Part shown: positions 43,202 through 52,456 of the stretch, piece after piece | Layout: each line of letters opens with the position of its first letter | Numbering within the stretch: the first letter of the stretch is position 1 | NCBI RefSeq assembly: GCF_000504305.1 | Contig: NZ_KI632512.1 | Span: 3,474,404 to 3,538,403 of the forward strand | From: Nitratidesulfovibrio termitidis HI1 | GTDB taxonomy: Bacteria > Desulfobacterota > Desulfovibrionia > Desulfovibrionales > Desulfovibrionaceae | DNA length: 64,000 bases | Direction: 5' to 3' | The notes under the pieces: generated by a model | Databases searched by the model: none | Seen by the model: only the letters and a program-made list of their open reading frames with translations | Told to the model about the DNA's origin: nothing | Position numbers and translations under genes: made by a program

Positions 43202-44953
43202 CTATTCGGCGTTGCGGGGCGGGCGGATGCCGTGGCGGCGCAGTTTGCGCACCACCGTGGGCTGGCTGATGCCGAGGTAGGTGGCCATTTCGCGGGTGCC
43301 GTGGCAGACGGCGCGGGCCTTGATGAGCATTTCGCGTTCCACCGCATCCACGGCGGCGGTGAGCGAGGTGGTCGCCTCCGCGTCCTGCTGCTCCGCCTTG
43401 TTGCCGATCTGGTCTTCCAGAAAATCGTCCAGCACCACGTCGTCGCACATGACCACGCCCTGGCGGATCAGGCCCGTCAGTTCGCGCACGTTGCCGGGGA
43501 AGGGATACTGCTGCAGCGTGTCCAGAAAACGGGGGGTGATGCGCTTGTGCGTGCCGTAGCGTTCGTTGTTCTGCTTCAGCAGCAGGGTGACCAGTTCGAA
43601 CAGGTCTTCGCGCCGTTCGCGCAGTGGCGGGATGGACACGGTGAAGGTCTTCAGGCGGTACAGCAGGTCTTCGCGAAACTTCTTGGCCTCGGTCATGGCC
43701 TTCAGGTCGCGGTTGGTGGCGGCGATGATGTTGCATTCCAGCGGGCGGGGCTTGTTGCTGCCGAGCGGCAGGAATTCCCGTTCGTCCAGCGCCTTCAGCA
43801 GCTTGGCCTGTCCGCTGGGTGAAATCTCGCCCACTTCGTCGAGGAACAGCGTGCCGTCGCCCGCCAGTTCCATCAGCCCCACGCGGCCCGTTTCCAGCGC
43901 GCCGGTGAAGGCGCCCTTCTCGTAGCCGAACAGTTCCGCCTCGAACAGGCTGTCCGGCAGGGCCGCGCAGTTCACCGAGATGAAGGGCTTGGTCTGGCGC
44001 GGGCCGCTCTTGTGGATGAACTTGGCCAGCAGTCCCTTGCCGGTGCCCGATTCGCCAAGCAGCAGCAAGGTGGTGGCTTCCAGCTGGGCCAGTTTGAGGC
44101 AGGTCATCAGCACGCGGCGCATGGACTTCGATTCCGCCACCACCCCGCCGCGTTCGTACTCCAGCATGGTCAGGCCTTCCAGTTCACGCTGCACCTTTTC
44201 CTGCGCGCGGCGGGCCTGCTCCAGGTTTTCCTGCAGGACGTTCAGGTCGGTGATGTCGCGTTCGTTGGCCACCACCAGATACAGTTCGCCCCGGTCGTTG
44301 AAGGCCGGGGTGCCGGTGACCAGCAACTGGCGCCCGGTCTTCTTGATATTCTGGATGATGGTCTGCTGGCGCTTGGTCTGCAACACGCGCACGGTGACGG
44401 AATCGTCGATCAGTCCGCGCTCCAGCAGGGTGCGCACGTTCTGGCCGCGCAGGGTGGCGGCGTTGACGCCGTTGAGCTTTTCCGAGGCGTTGTTGATGTC
44501 CAGCACCACGCCGTTCTCGTCCGAAACCCAGATGCCGTCGCTGGAGGAATCGAAGATGGTTTGCAGGCGCAGGGCCAGGTTCTGGTAGGTTTCCAGATTG
44601 CAGGCCATCTGCTCGAAGCGTTCCGGCCGTTGCAGGCTGACCACGGCGCCCGCCAGCTTGCCGTCCTGCATCAGGGGGGTGATTTCGTAGAAGAGCTGGT
44701 TGCCCTTGTCCACCATGCGGCCCACACCCGCCTTGAATTCCGCCGTGGTCAGGGCCTTGCGCACCTTGGGGGTGGCCAGCGGCAGAATCTGGTCGCCTTC
44801 GCAGCCGATGCAGTCTTCCACGTAGCGGCCGCGCTTGTGCAGGAACAGCCTGGCGCTCTTGTTCAGGTAGAGCACGCGGCAGTTCAGGTCCAGCGCGACC
44901 ACGGCGTAGCTGGCGGCATCCAGAATGGCGAGCAGGTCGGCATGTGTCGTCAT
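43202..44953 (-). CDS. Sigma54-dependent transcriptional activator with two PAS domains
   Basis: A 583-residue enhancer-binding protein. Two PAS-like sensory domains (about residues 5-110 and 128-240) are followed by a short linker helix and the AAA+ domain: Walker A GESGTGKG near residue 294, the sigma54-contacting GAFTGA loop near residue 344, and Walker B TLFLDEVGEI near residue 365. A Fis-type helix-turn-helix ends the protein (MATYLGISQPTVVRKLRRHGI). The first PAS domain contains cysteines in EDCIGCEGD that could bind a cofactor. Located between gabT and the aldehyde dehydrogenase, it is the probable activator of both. A GTG six bases upstream at 44959 is an alternative start. Confidence 0.93.
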   Translation of the reverse strand: MTTHADLLAILDAASYAVVALDLNCRVLYLNKSARLFLHKRGRYVEDCIGCEGDQILPLATPKVRKALTTAEFKAGVGRMVDKGNQLFYEITPLMQDGKLAGAVVSLQRPERFEQMACNLETYQNLALRLQTIFDSSSDGIWVSDENGVVLDINNASEKLNGVNAATLRGQNVRTLLERGLIDDSVTVRVLQTKRQQTIIQNIKKTGRQLLVTGTPAFNDRGELYLVVANERDITDLNVLQENLEQARRAQEKVQRELEGLTMLEYERGGVVAESKSMRRVLMTCLKLAQLEATTLLLLGESGTGKGLLAKFIHKSGPRQTKPFISVNCAALPDSLFEAELFGYEKGAFTGALETGRVGLMELAGDGTLFLDEVGEISPSGQAKLLKALDEREFLPLGSNKPRPLECNIIAATNRDLKAMTEAKKFREDLLYRLKTFTVSIPPLRERREDLFELVTLLLKQNNERYGTHKRITPRFLDTLQQYPFPGNVRELTGLIRQGVVMCDDVVLDDFLEDQIGNKAEQQDAEATTSLTAAVDAVEREMLIKARAVCHGTREMATYLGISQPTVVRKLRRHGIRPPRNAE

Positions 44954-45116
44954 GGTCACCCTGTAGCAGACAACATGGTGTCCGGAAAGCGGATGCGTCT
45001 CGGACGGTGAGGCGGGGCAGCGTGAAAATCGGAATGGCGAACCGGGGCTGTCTCCCGATTAGGATTTTCGTTCGTTGGCAAGGAAAACGAGCCTGCCATG
45101 AGGGAGTATGCCTCAG

Positions 45117-45143
45117 CCGTTGGCGAGTCTTCGAGCCTTACGG
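45117..45143 (+). repeat. Nested palindromic module S3
   Basis: CCGTTGGCGAG...CGAGCCTTACGG followed by the conserved tail ATGAGGACCGCAACGCG; it interrupts the loop core of copy D. Confidence 0.82.
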
Positions 45144-45216
45144 ATGAGGACCGCAACGCGCTCTTATCGTATTTGACCGACATGGCAGGCGAAGTTTGAC
45201 CGCTCTGCGCTCGATG

Positions 45217-45246
45217 CCCGTAAAGCTCGCAAGTTCGCTTAACGGG
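45217..45246 (-). repeat. Nested palindromic module S4
   Basis: On the minus strand CCCGTTAAGC pairs with GCTTTACGGG. With its flanks (CCCGAAGGGCGC before and GAGCGCAGAGCG after) it matches the module in copy E and sits at the same internal position of the host element. Confidence 0.82.
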
Positions 45247-45306
45247 CACGCTATGCGCCCTTCGGGTCGGTCAGCCAACGTGCGAAAAGACAATTGGGGG
45301 CAGCCC

Positions 45307-46671
<1,365 letters not shown>

Positions 46672-46903
46672 GTTGCGGACTCCTTGCGGGTGGTGGGAAC
46701 GATTGGGGCAAGCGGGGCCGGGGGCGCGGGATACCGTAGCGGACCGGACGGCCCGTGCCCGCCGCGACCGGGTGCCGATGCGGCAGGGGATGGCGATGGC
46801 GCTGCTGCGTGGTGGACGTTGGGAACGCAGTGTGGTCACGATATGCAGACACGCTGCTGCCGCCGTGCGAAGCAGAGACTGTGCCTCAATGCGGAATGCA
46901 TGT

Positions 46904-46917
46904 AACTACGTGTAGTT
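46904..46917. promoter_or_regulatory. Palindrome AACTACGTGTAGTT
   Basis: Perfect 14-bp palindrome about 235 bases upstream of the dehydrogenase start; operator candidate for the GABA group. No regulator is assigned. Confidence 0.4.
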
Positions 46918-47179
46918 GCGAGCTCGTCCGACAGGGCGGCCTTTCCGGTGCGATGCTAGAATGAATCGGCAGGGTTCGCAACCTCGCAAGTATGCGCAGG
47001 TTCTGATGCGATTGTGCATCGCATGGTGGGGTCGAAAGGCGCGGAAAAGGGGAACGTAGGCGGGGAAGTGGTGGGGTGTTGATAAAACATGCTGAAACTG
47101 CAGATGATTTCTTACAGGAAACGGCTCGCGCCCGGAGAGGCATGCGGCAAGCTCGTGCTGTGAACGGAGGTGCGGCAGG

Positions 47180-47211
47180 AAGATTTCGATTCATGCATGA
47201 ATCAAAATCTT
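47180..47211. repeat. 32-bp AT-rich inverted repeat
   Basis: AAGATTTCGATTCATG joins directly to CATGAATCAAAATCTT, two 16-base arms with one mismatch and no spacer. Too symmetrical and AT-rich for a normal terminator in this genome; it may be an operator or a cruciform site. Confidence 0.75.
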
Positions 47212-47240
47212 GACCAAGAGGCAGGGGGAGGGGGGCAGGC

Positions 47241-47275
47241 GGCTCCGGTGAAGGTGGTATGCCTTCACCGGAGCC
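47241..47275 (-). terminator. Terminator of the rhodanese gene
   Basis: GGCTCCGGTGAAGG and CCTTCACCGGAGCC form a perfect 14-bp stem with a seven-base loop, eight bases after the stop codon on the minus strand. Confidence 0.8.
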
Positions 47276-47283
47276 CGCCGTTG

Positions 47284-47817
47284 CTACGGCTTTTCCACCG
47301 GCAGCTTGGCCTCGCCCCAGGCCAGCATGCCGCCGTTCATGTGCAGGATGGAGGTGAAGCCCATGTCGCGCATGGCGTCCACGGCCTTGCCGCTGCGGTT
47401 GCCCGAACGGCAGTACACAACATAGGTGCGGTTGCGGTTCAGCGACCCCACGCGGTCGTGGAAGTCCGACGCCTTGACGTCGAAGTTGCGCGCGTCGACA
47501 AGGTGCCCTTCGGCGAATTCCGCCGGAGTGCGCACATCAAGGATCATGAAGGCCTCGTCGCCCTTGTGCTGCTGCATGAGGACGGTGACTTCTTCCGGCG
47601 TCACGTTGCGCGGTTCGGCGGCCTTGACCTCTGCGGCGCGGGCATTGGGGGCCAACGCGCCCGTGGGCAGGATGGCGGTGGCGGCGTACACCGCCACGCA
47701 CAGGGCAGCCAGGCCCAGCAGCAGGGTGCGCAGTGGCGTGCGCCTTGCGGCGTACGGGATGCGGGCGTGCTCCGCGCGCGGGCTGAATTCCTCGTCGGGT
47801 TCGGAACGGTAGGTCAT
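47284..47817 (-). CDS. Membrane-anchored rhodanese-domain protein
   Basis: A 177-residue protein with one N-terminal membrane segment (about residues 30-50) and a C-terminal rhodanese domain. The active-site loop VVYCRSGNRSGKA (cysteine near residue 136) is intact, so it may carry sulfane sulfur. The alanine-rich stretch ending ARAA before residue 62 could be a cleavage site, in which case the domain is released into the periplasm. The start at 47817 has a GGAGACACC site upstream. Its job in a sulfate reducer may be handling of thiosulfate or polysulfide, but this is inference. Confidence 0.85.
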   Translation of the reverse strand: MTYRSEPDEEFSPRAEHARIPYAARRTPLRTLLLGLAALCVAVYAATAILPTGALAPNARAAEVKAAEPRNVTPEEVTVLMQQHKGDEAFMILDVRTPAEFAEGHLVDARNFDVKASDFHDRVGSLNRNRTYVVYCRSGNRSGKAVDAMRDMGFTSILHMNGGMLAWGEAKLPVEKP

Positions 47818-48196
47818 GGCGGTGTCTCCCTGGTGGTGTGTCTTGTTGCCGCCCGTCAGTCTGGCTGGCGGCATGCGCGGCGCGTTGCGCCGCCGTATCG
47901 GATACCGTTAGTCGGGATGGGGGCGCAATGCCTGGTGTGTTCCTTTCGGTTTCGCACCGCGCTCTGTTCCGGTGCGGCCCAACCCGCCCCGGTTTGGTTC
48001 AGTCCAGCCCGGTCCGCTCAATCTCTTGCCCGTAGCCTGCCAGTCACATGGGCGTTGTTGCCCGCCAGAGGCGAACGCATGGTCTTTCTGCGGCCATTCC
48101 CGCACCGGTCACGCGTTGCCGATATCCGGTCAAGGCGTTGCGTGAAGCGCCACCGTCGCGCTATGCTCCACCTCATCGACACATGGGAGTGCCGCC
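47818..48196. other. Divergent promoter region of rhodanese and ilvN-like genes
   Basis: 379 bases without a gene. It contains C-rich runs (CCGGTTTGG, CCAGCCCGG) around 47970-48020. No promoter could be assigned with confidence. Confidence 0.5.
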
Positions 48197-48679
48197 ATGA
48201 AACATACATTGTCCGTGCTGGTGAAGAACAGGGCCGGGGCCGTGGCCGAGGCCACGGACGTCTTCCGGCGCCGGGGCATCAGCTTTCGTTCCATATCCTG
48301 CGCCGAGACCGAGGATTTCGACGTTTCCCGCCTTGTGCTGACCGTGGAGGACCACGAGGCCGAACTGGAATCCATCGCCGACGAACTGCGCGCCCAGGAC
48401 GTGGTGGCCACGGTCGAGGACCTTTCACGCCGCGACTTCGTGGACCGCGAACTGGTGCTGGTGAAGGTGGACGTGACCCGCGAAACCACCACCCAGATCA
48501 TGCAGGTGTGCGAGGTGTTCCGGGCCAGCGTCATCGGCATGGGCCAGGAAACCATGACCGTGGAAATGACCGGCGACACCCAGAAGGTGGATGGCTTCAT
48601 CCGCATGTTGCGCCCGTTCGGCATTCGCAGCCTGGCGAGGACGGGGGTGGTCGCCATGAAGCGCGGCGATGACGACTAG
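48197..48679 (+). CDS. Acetolactate synthase small (regulatory) subunit
   Basis: A 160-residue protein with an N-terminal ACT domain (KHTLSVLVKNRAGAVAEATDVF, residues 2-23) followed by a second ACT-like domain, the architecture of IlvN/IlvH. It would bind branched-chain amino acids and control the catalytic subunit in valine and isoleucine synthesis. The large-subunit gene is not next to it, so it is an orphan here; the partner must be elsewhere. The stop codon overlaps the left arm of the first of two tandem fold-back elements. Confidence 0.85.
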   Translation: MKHTLSVLVKNRAGAVAEATDVFRRRGISFRSISCAETEDFDVSRLVLTVEDHEAELESIADELRAQDVVATVEDLSRRDFVDRELVLVKVDVTRETTTQIMQVCEVFRASVIGMGQETMTVEMTGDTQKVDGFIRMLRPFGIRSLARTGVVAMKRGDDD

Positions 48680-48805
48680 CAGGGGCGGCGATTTTGCCGG
48701 ATCGCTGCGTCAGCCGCCATTTCCGCTCTGGTCACGCACGGAAGAGTGCGTTCCCATCGCGGAAACGCCGCCTTCCTTGCGCTCCAGCAAACTTGCCACC
48801 CCTGC
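48679..48805. repeat. Fold-back intergenic element, copy H (after the ilvN-like gene)
   Basis: Arms: GCAGGGGCGGC 48679-48689 with GCCACCCCTGC 48795-48805 (one mismatch); TTTCCGC 48720-48726 with GCGGAAA 48759-48765; CGCAC 48735-48739 with GTGCG 48746-48750 around ggaaga. It is nearly identical to copy I, 209 bases away. Confidence 0.92.
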
Positions 48806-48825
48806 ATGAAGAGATTTGCAATGCG

Positions 48826-48873
48826 TACGCTCCCTTGCGCGGCAGCGCTTTTCCTTGCCCACGGGGCAAAATT
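48826..48873. repeat. Right-half remnant of a fold-back element between copies H and I
   Basis: GTACGCTCCCT followed by CTTTTCCTTGCC matches the right side of copy F and its relatives, but the left half is missing. Confidence 0.55.
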
Positions 48874-48887
48874 CCTGCGGGCATCGC

Positions 48888-49014
48888 GCAGGGGCGGCGA
48901 TTTTGCCGGATCGCTGCGTCAGCCGCCGTTTCCGCTCTGGTCACGCACGGAAGAGTGCGTTCCCATCGCGGAAACGCCGCCTTCCTTGCGTTCCAGCAAA
49001 CTTGCCACCCCTGC
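48888..49014. repeat. Fold-back intergenic element, copy I (tandem duplicate of H)
   Basis: Arms: GCAGGGGCGGC 48888-48898 with GCCACCCCTGC 49004-49014; TTTCCGC 48929-48935 with GCGGAAA 48968-48974; CGCAC 48944-48948 with GTGCG 48955-48959. Only two base differences from copy H over about 135 bases. Confidence 0.92.
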
Positions 49015-49105
49015 ATGAAGAGATGGCCAAACGTACACGTTTCCCCCCGCGTCCTCGTTTGCTGCTTCCCGTTCACGACGTCCATATCCAGCGGAGCATG
49101 CCGGT

Positions 49106-50080
49106 TTGACCACTGAAGCAAAGATTTGCCAGGGCCCGCACACGGGCGGGCAGGGGCCGCGCGGCCTTGACGAGTTGGTGGCGCGCGTGGCCGCCTGCGG
49201 GGCACGCCCGCGCATCGTTCTGGCGGCCTGTGCAGAAGCCCACGCCTTGGGCGCGCTGCTGGACGCCATGGACCGGGGCATTGCCCAGCCCCTGCTGGTG
49301 GGCGACATGGAGCAGGCCGCGCGCATTGCTGGCGAGCTCTCGCGCGACATTTCCGACATCGCCGCCGTGCACGCCCCCGACCCGCGCGAGGCGGTGCAAT
49401 GTGCCGTGGACATGGTGCGGCGCGGCGAGGCCGAGGTGCTCATGAAGGGCCTCGTGAATACCGATGTACTGTTGCGTCGGGTGCTCAACCGCACCACGGG
49501 TCTGCCGCCCAAGGGCGTGCTGAGTCATGTGGCCGTGTTCGAACTGCCCGTACCGGGCGGCGGCACGCGCCTGGCCATGATGACCGACGCCGCCGTGAAC
49601 ATCCGCCCCAACCTGCAGCGCAAGCTGGAAATCGTGCACAACGCCGTGGCCGTGGCCCGCGCGTTGGGCATTGCCCGGCCCCGCGTGGCCATGCTGGCCG
49701 CCACGGAAAAGGTCATCCTGCCCGCCATGCCCGCCACGCTGGATGCCCAGATCGTGGCCCGCATGGCCGATCAGGGCGAGTTCGGCGCGGCGGACGTGGC
49801 CGGGCCCATGGCGCTGGACATCGCCATTTCGCCCGACGCCGCCGCCCGCAAGGGCGTGGACCATCCCGTGGCCGGGTGCGCGGACATTCTCGTGGCGCCG
49901 GACATCGAGAGCGGCAACATCCTGTATAAGTCGCTGACCACCCTGGCCCATGCGGACATGGCCAGCACCATGGCGGGCAGTTCCGCGCCGCTGGTGGTCA
50001 CCTCGCGCGGGGACAGCGAACGGTCCAAGTTCTGTTCCATCGCGCTGGCGGGGTATCTGGCCCTGGCCGCAAGAAGCTAG
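49106..50080 (+). CDS. ptb: Phosphate butyryltransferase/acetyltransferase-family protein
   Basis: A 324-residue member of the phosphate acetyl/butyryltransferase family, smaller than Pta and matching Ptb length. Family blocks include EVLMKGLVNTDVLLRRVLN near residue 110, MTDAAVNIRP near residue 155 and GVDHPVAGCADILVAPDIESGN near residue 250. It interconverts an acyl-CoA and acyl phosphate; with the adjacent butyrate kinase it would yield ATP from butyryl- or branched acyl-CoA. The start codon appears to be TTG at 49106, with GGAG at 49093-49096; the ATG at 49098 is in another frame and stops at once. Confidence 0.88.
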   Translation: MTTEAKICQGPHTGGQGPRGLDELVARVAACGARPRIVLAACAEAHALGALLDAMDRGIAQPLLVGDMEQAARIAGELSRDISDIAAVHAPDPREAVQCAVDMVRRGEAEVLMKGLVNTDVLLRRVLNRTTGLPPKGVLSHVAVFELPVPGGGTRLAMMTDAAVNIRPNLQRKLEIVHNAVAVARALGIARPRVAMLAATEKVILPAMPATLDAQIVARMADQGEFGAADVAGPMALDIAISPDAAARKGVDHPVAGCADILVAPDIESGNILYKSLTTLAHADMASTMAGSSAPLVVTSRGDSERSKFCSIALAGYLALAARS

Positions 50081-50162
50081 GCAAACCGGCCTTCCGGCTG
50101 TTGGCGGTTCCGCTTCCGGGCCGCCGCATCCGCATGACACAGCCTTTCGAGAGGATACCCAT

Positions 50163-51458
50163 CTGAGTTCCCAGCCTTCACGCACCGCCAGCCAGTCCGG
50201 CGAACGCATTCTGGCCATCAACCCCGGTTCCACCTCCACCAAGGTGGCCCTGTACGAGGGTGCAACCGAGGTGTTTTCCGAAACCGTGGAGCACCCGCGC
50301 GACGAGCTTGCGGCCTTTCCCACGGTCATCGCCCAGTACGCCTACCGCCGCGCCGCCGTGGACGCGCTGCTGGCCGAACACGGCATGGCCGACATGCCCC
50401 TGGCCGCCGTGGCCGGGCGCGGCGGCCTGCTGCCGCCCATGCCCGGCGGGGCGTGGCGCATCACCCCGGCCATGCTGGAAACGCTGGAGCAGGCCCGCTA
50501 CGGCGAGCACCCCTGCAACCTCGGCGCGCCGCTCGCCCATGACTACGCCGCCCGCTGGGGCGTGGCCGCGTACATCGTGGACCCGCCCGTCACCGACGAG
50601 ATGGACGAGGTGGCCCGCATTTCCGGCCTGCCCGCCCTGCCGCGCCGCAGTGTGTTCCATGCCCTCAGCCAGCGCTCCGCCGCACGGCGGGCCGCCGAAC
50701 TGCTGGGCGTTGACTATGCGGCCAACCGCTGGCTGGTGGCGCACATGGGGGGCGGCATTTCCGTGGCGGCGCACCGCTGCGGGCGCATCGTGGACGTCAT
50801 CAACGCGCTGGACGGCGACGGCCCCATCGCGCCGGAACGCACCGGCCGCCTGCCGTCGCTGGGCGTGCTGTCGCTGGTGCAGGACGGCACCTACACCTTC
50901 GAACAGCTCAGGCGCATCATCCTGCGCGAGGGCGGCATGTGGGCGCATTGCGGCACCAACGACCTGCGCGTGCTGGAGCGGCGCATGGACGGAACGTCTC
51001 GCTGCGATAAGGACGGTACGTCCCGCTGCGATAAGGACGGTACGTCCCGCTGCGATAAGGACGGTACGTCCCGCTGCGATAGGGACGGGGCGTCCCGTTG
51101 CGATAAAGACGGAACGGACGGCGCCCCGCCCGACGCCCACGCCGCGCTGGTGTTCGAGGCCGTGGCCTACACCATCGCCAAGGAAATCGCCTCGCTGTCG
51201 CCCGCGCTGATGGATGGCGGCAGCGGCGCCGGGTGCGGCCAGCCCGCCACGGGCGATCCCGCGTGTCCGCCCCGTATCACCGGGGTGGTGCTGACCGGCG
51301 GCATGGCCCGCAGCGTGCGGCTGACGGAACGGTTGCGCCAGCGGCTGCAATGGCTGGCCCCGGTGGTGGTGCTGCCCGAGGTGGAAGAAATGCACGCCCT
51401 GGCATCGGGCGTGCTGCGCGTGTTGCGCGGCCAGGAGATACCCGGCGACTACGTATAG
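50163..51458 (+). CDS. buk: Butyrate kinase with internal cysteine-containing repeat insertion
   Basis: A 431-residue acetokinase-family enzyme converting acyl phosphate and ADP to the acid and ATP. Family motifs: ILAINPGSTSTKVALY at residues 16-31, MGGGISVAAHR near residue 196 and VVLTGGMARS near residue 380. No ATG, GTG or TTG fits the start; a CTG at 50163 has a GAGAGGAT site at 50149-50156 with proper spacing, so a rare CTG start is proposed. Two insertions relative to usual Buk are present: five eight-residue repeats (DGTSRCDK type, residues 276-315) and a G/C-rich loop before VVLTGG. The gene follows ptb by 82 bases. Confidence 0.85.
   Translation: MSSQPSRTASQSGERILAINPGSTSTKVALYEGATEVFSETVEHPRDELAAFPTVIAQYAYRRAAVDALLAEHGMADMPLAAVAGRGGLLPPMPGGAWRITPAMLETLEQARYGEHPCNLGAPLAHDYAARWGVAAYIVDPPVTDEMDEVARISGLPALPRRSVFHALSQRSAARRAAELLGVDYAANRWLVAHMGGGISVAAHRCGRIVDVINALDGDGPIAPERTGRLPSLGVLSLVQDGTYTFEQLRRIILREGGMWAHCGTNDLRVLERRMDGTSRCDKDGTSRCDKDGTSRCDKDGTSRCDRDGASRCDKDGTDGAPPDAHAALVFEAVAYTIAKEIASLSPALMDGGSGAGCGQPATGDPACPPRITGVVLTGGMARSVRLTERLRQRLQWLAPVVVLPEVEEMHALASGVLRVLRGQEIPGDYV
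50988..51107 (+). repeat. 24-bp coding minisatellite in buk, five units
   Basis: Units at 50988-51011, 51012-51035, 51036-51059, 51060-51083 and 51084-51107; units 2 and 3 are identical and units 1, 4 and 5 carry a few changes. Each encodes DGTSRCDK or a close variant. Confidence 0.95.
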
Positions 51459-51731
51459 GGGGCGCACGGAGCCTGTCGGAGCTGACGGGGCCTGACGGGC
51501 GTTGGCAACCCTGACGGGCCGCCTGCGGGACGGATTGACGGGCATGTGGACACCCATCCCGATGCATTCCGGCGGGGGCGATGGGCATCGCTCTCCGGCA
51601 TGCGAATCCGACGCTGCGCAAATTCCCGTGCTTGACGCCGCCTGCGGGAACGTGTCTATGGTGTGCTGCGCAACGCGCGTTCCGCACCTTTCGCTCTTCC
51701 AGCGGCGGACGCATCCAGAAAAGAGGCACGC

Positions 51732-52292
51732 ATGGCATCTTCCAAAGACCTGATACTGGAAAACGCACGTATCCTGTTTGCCGCCAACGGCTTCAAGGGT
51801 ACCACCATCGCCCAGATCGCCAAGACGTCCAACGTGACGGACGCGGCCATCTACCGGCACTACCGTTCCAAGCAGGAAGTGTTCGACGTCATCGTCGAAA
51901 CCTATCTGGAAGAGTACCGGAAGCTGATGGCGGCCATCAAGGAACGGCAGAAGAGCGGCTATTGCCTGTTGGAAACGCTGATCCTGGACCACTGCGGATT
52001 CATCGACAAGCGCCTGACGGACACCCGGGTGCTGCTGAATACCTACACCACCATTCCCAGCGCCCGCGCGGTGATGGACGCGCTGTCCACCAGCCTGTTC
52101 CAGACCGTGGAGGCCTGCCTGATCCGGGGCATCCGCGACGGCACGGTGCGCGACGACATCGACGTGCCGGAAACGGCGCGCATCGTCGGCATCCTGTTGC
52201 TGGGGCTGAACCGCCGCCGCATCTTCTGGCCGGAAACGCCGGATCTCGCGCAGGGCGTGGTGGCCTTCTGTCAGCGCAGCATCAAGAGCTGA
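51732..52292 (+). CDS. TetR-family transcriptional regulator
   Basis: A 186-residue regulator. The N-terminal helix-turn-helix is clear: ILENARILFAANGFKGTTIAQIA at residues 9-31, then NVTDAAIYRHYRSKQEVFDVI. The ligand-binding C-terminal domain is less conserved. It lies downstream of buk in the same direction with 273 bases between; it may regulate ptb-buk, perhaps sensing an acyl-CoA, but that is context only. The ATG at 51732 has an AGAGG site. Confidence 0.9.
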   Translation: MASSKDLILENARILFAANGFKGTTIAQIAKTSNVTDAAIYRHYRSKQEVFDVIVETYLEEYRKLMAAIKERQKSGYCLLETLILDHCGFIDKRLTDTRVLLNTYTTIPSARAVMDALSTSLFQTVEACLIRGIRDGTVRDDIDVPETARIVGILLLGLNRRRIFWPETPDLAQGVVAFCQRSIKS

Positions 52293-52386
52293 CCGGACAG
52301 TTGACCATGCGGCATGCGGGATGGGGCGTTCCGCTCCGCGCTCGCCGCACACGCACCCCCCTGGTTCTTTTGCCGTGAGCATACGA

Positions 52387-52421
52387 AACGGCCCGTCCAT
52401 CCGGACGGGCCGTCGTCGTTT
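52387..52421. terminator. Terminator between the TetR gene and the DUF4139 gene
   Basis: ACGGCCCGTCC and GGACGGGCCGT pair across a short loop, followed by CGTCGTTTT on the plus strand. It lies between convergent genes. Confidence 0.85.
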
Positions 52422-52456
52422 TCGGGGGGGCAGTTTCGCCAATCCCTTGCCTGTTT

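Larger units (their letters stand above)
46672..47283. other. Intergenic region between the aldehyde dehydrogenase and the rhodanese gene
   Basis: 612 bases with no recognisable gene. It holds an AACTAC-GT-GTAGTT palindrome, a 32-bp AT-rich palindrome and a strong terminator, each listed separately. Confidence 0.7.

Noticed and set aside
50988-51107. CRISPR array
   Set aside because: The repeats are directly adjacent without spacers and lie in frame within buk; it is a coding minisatellite.
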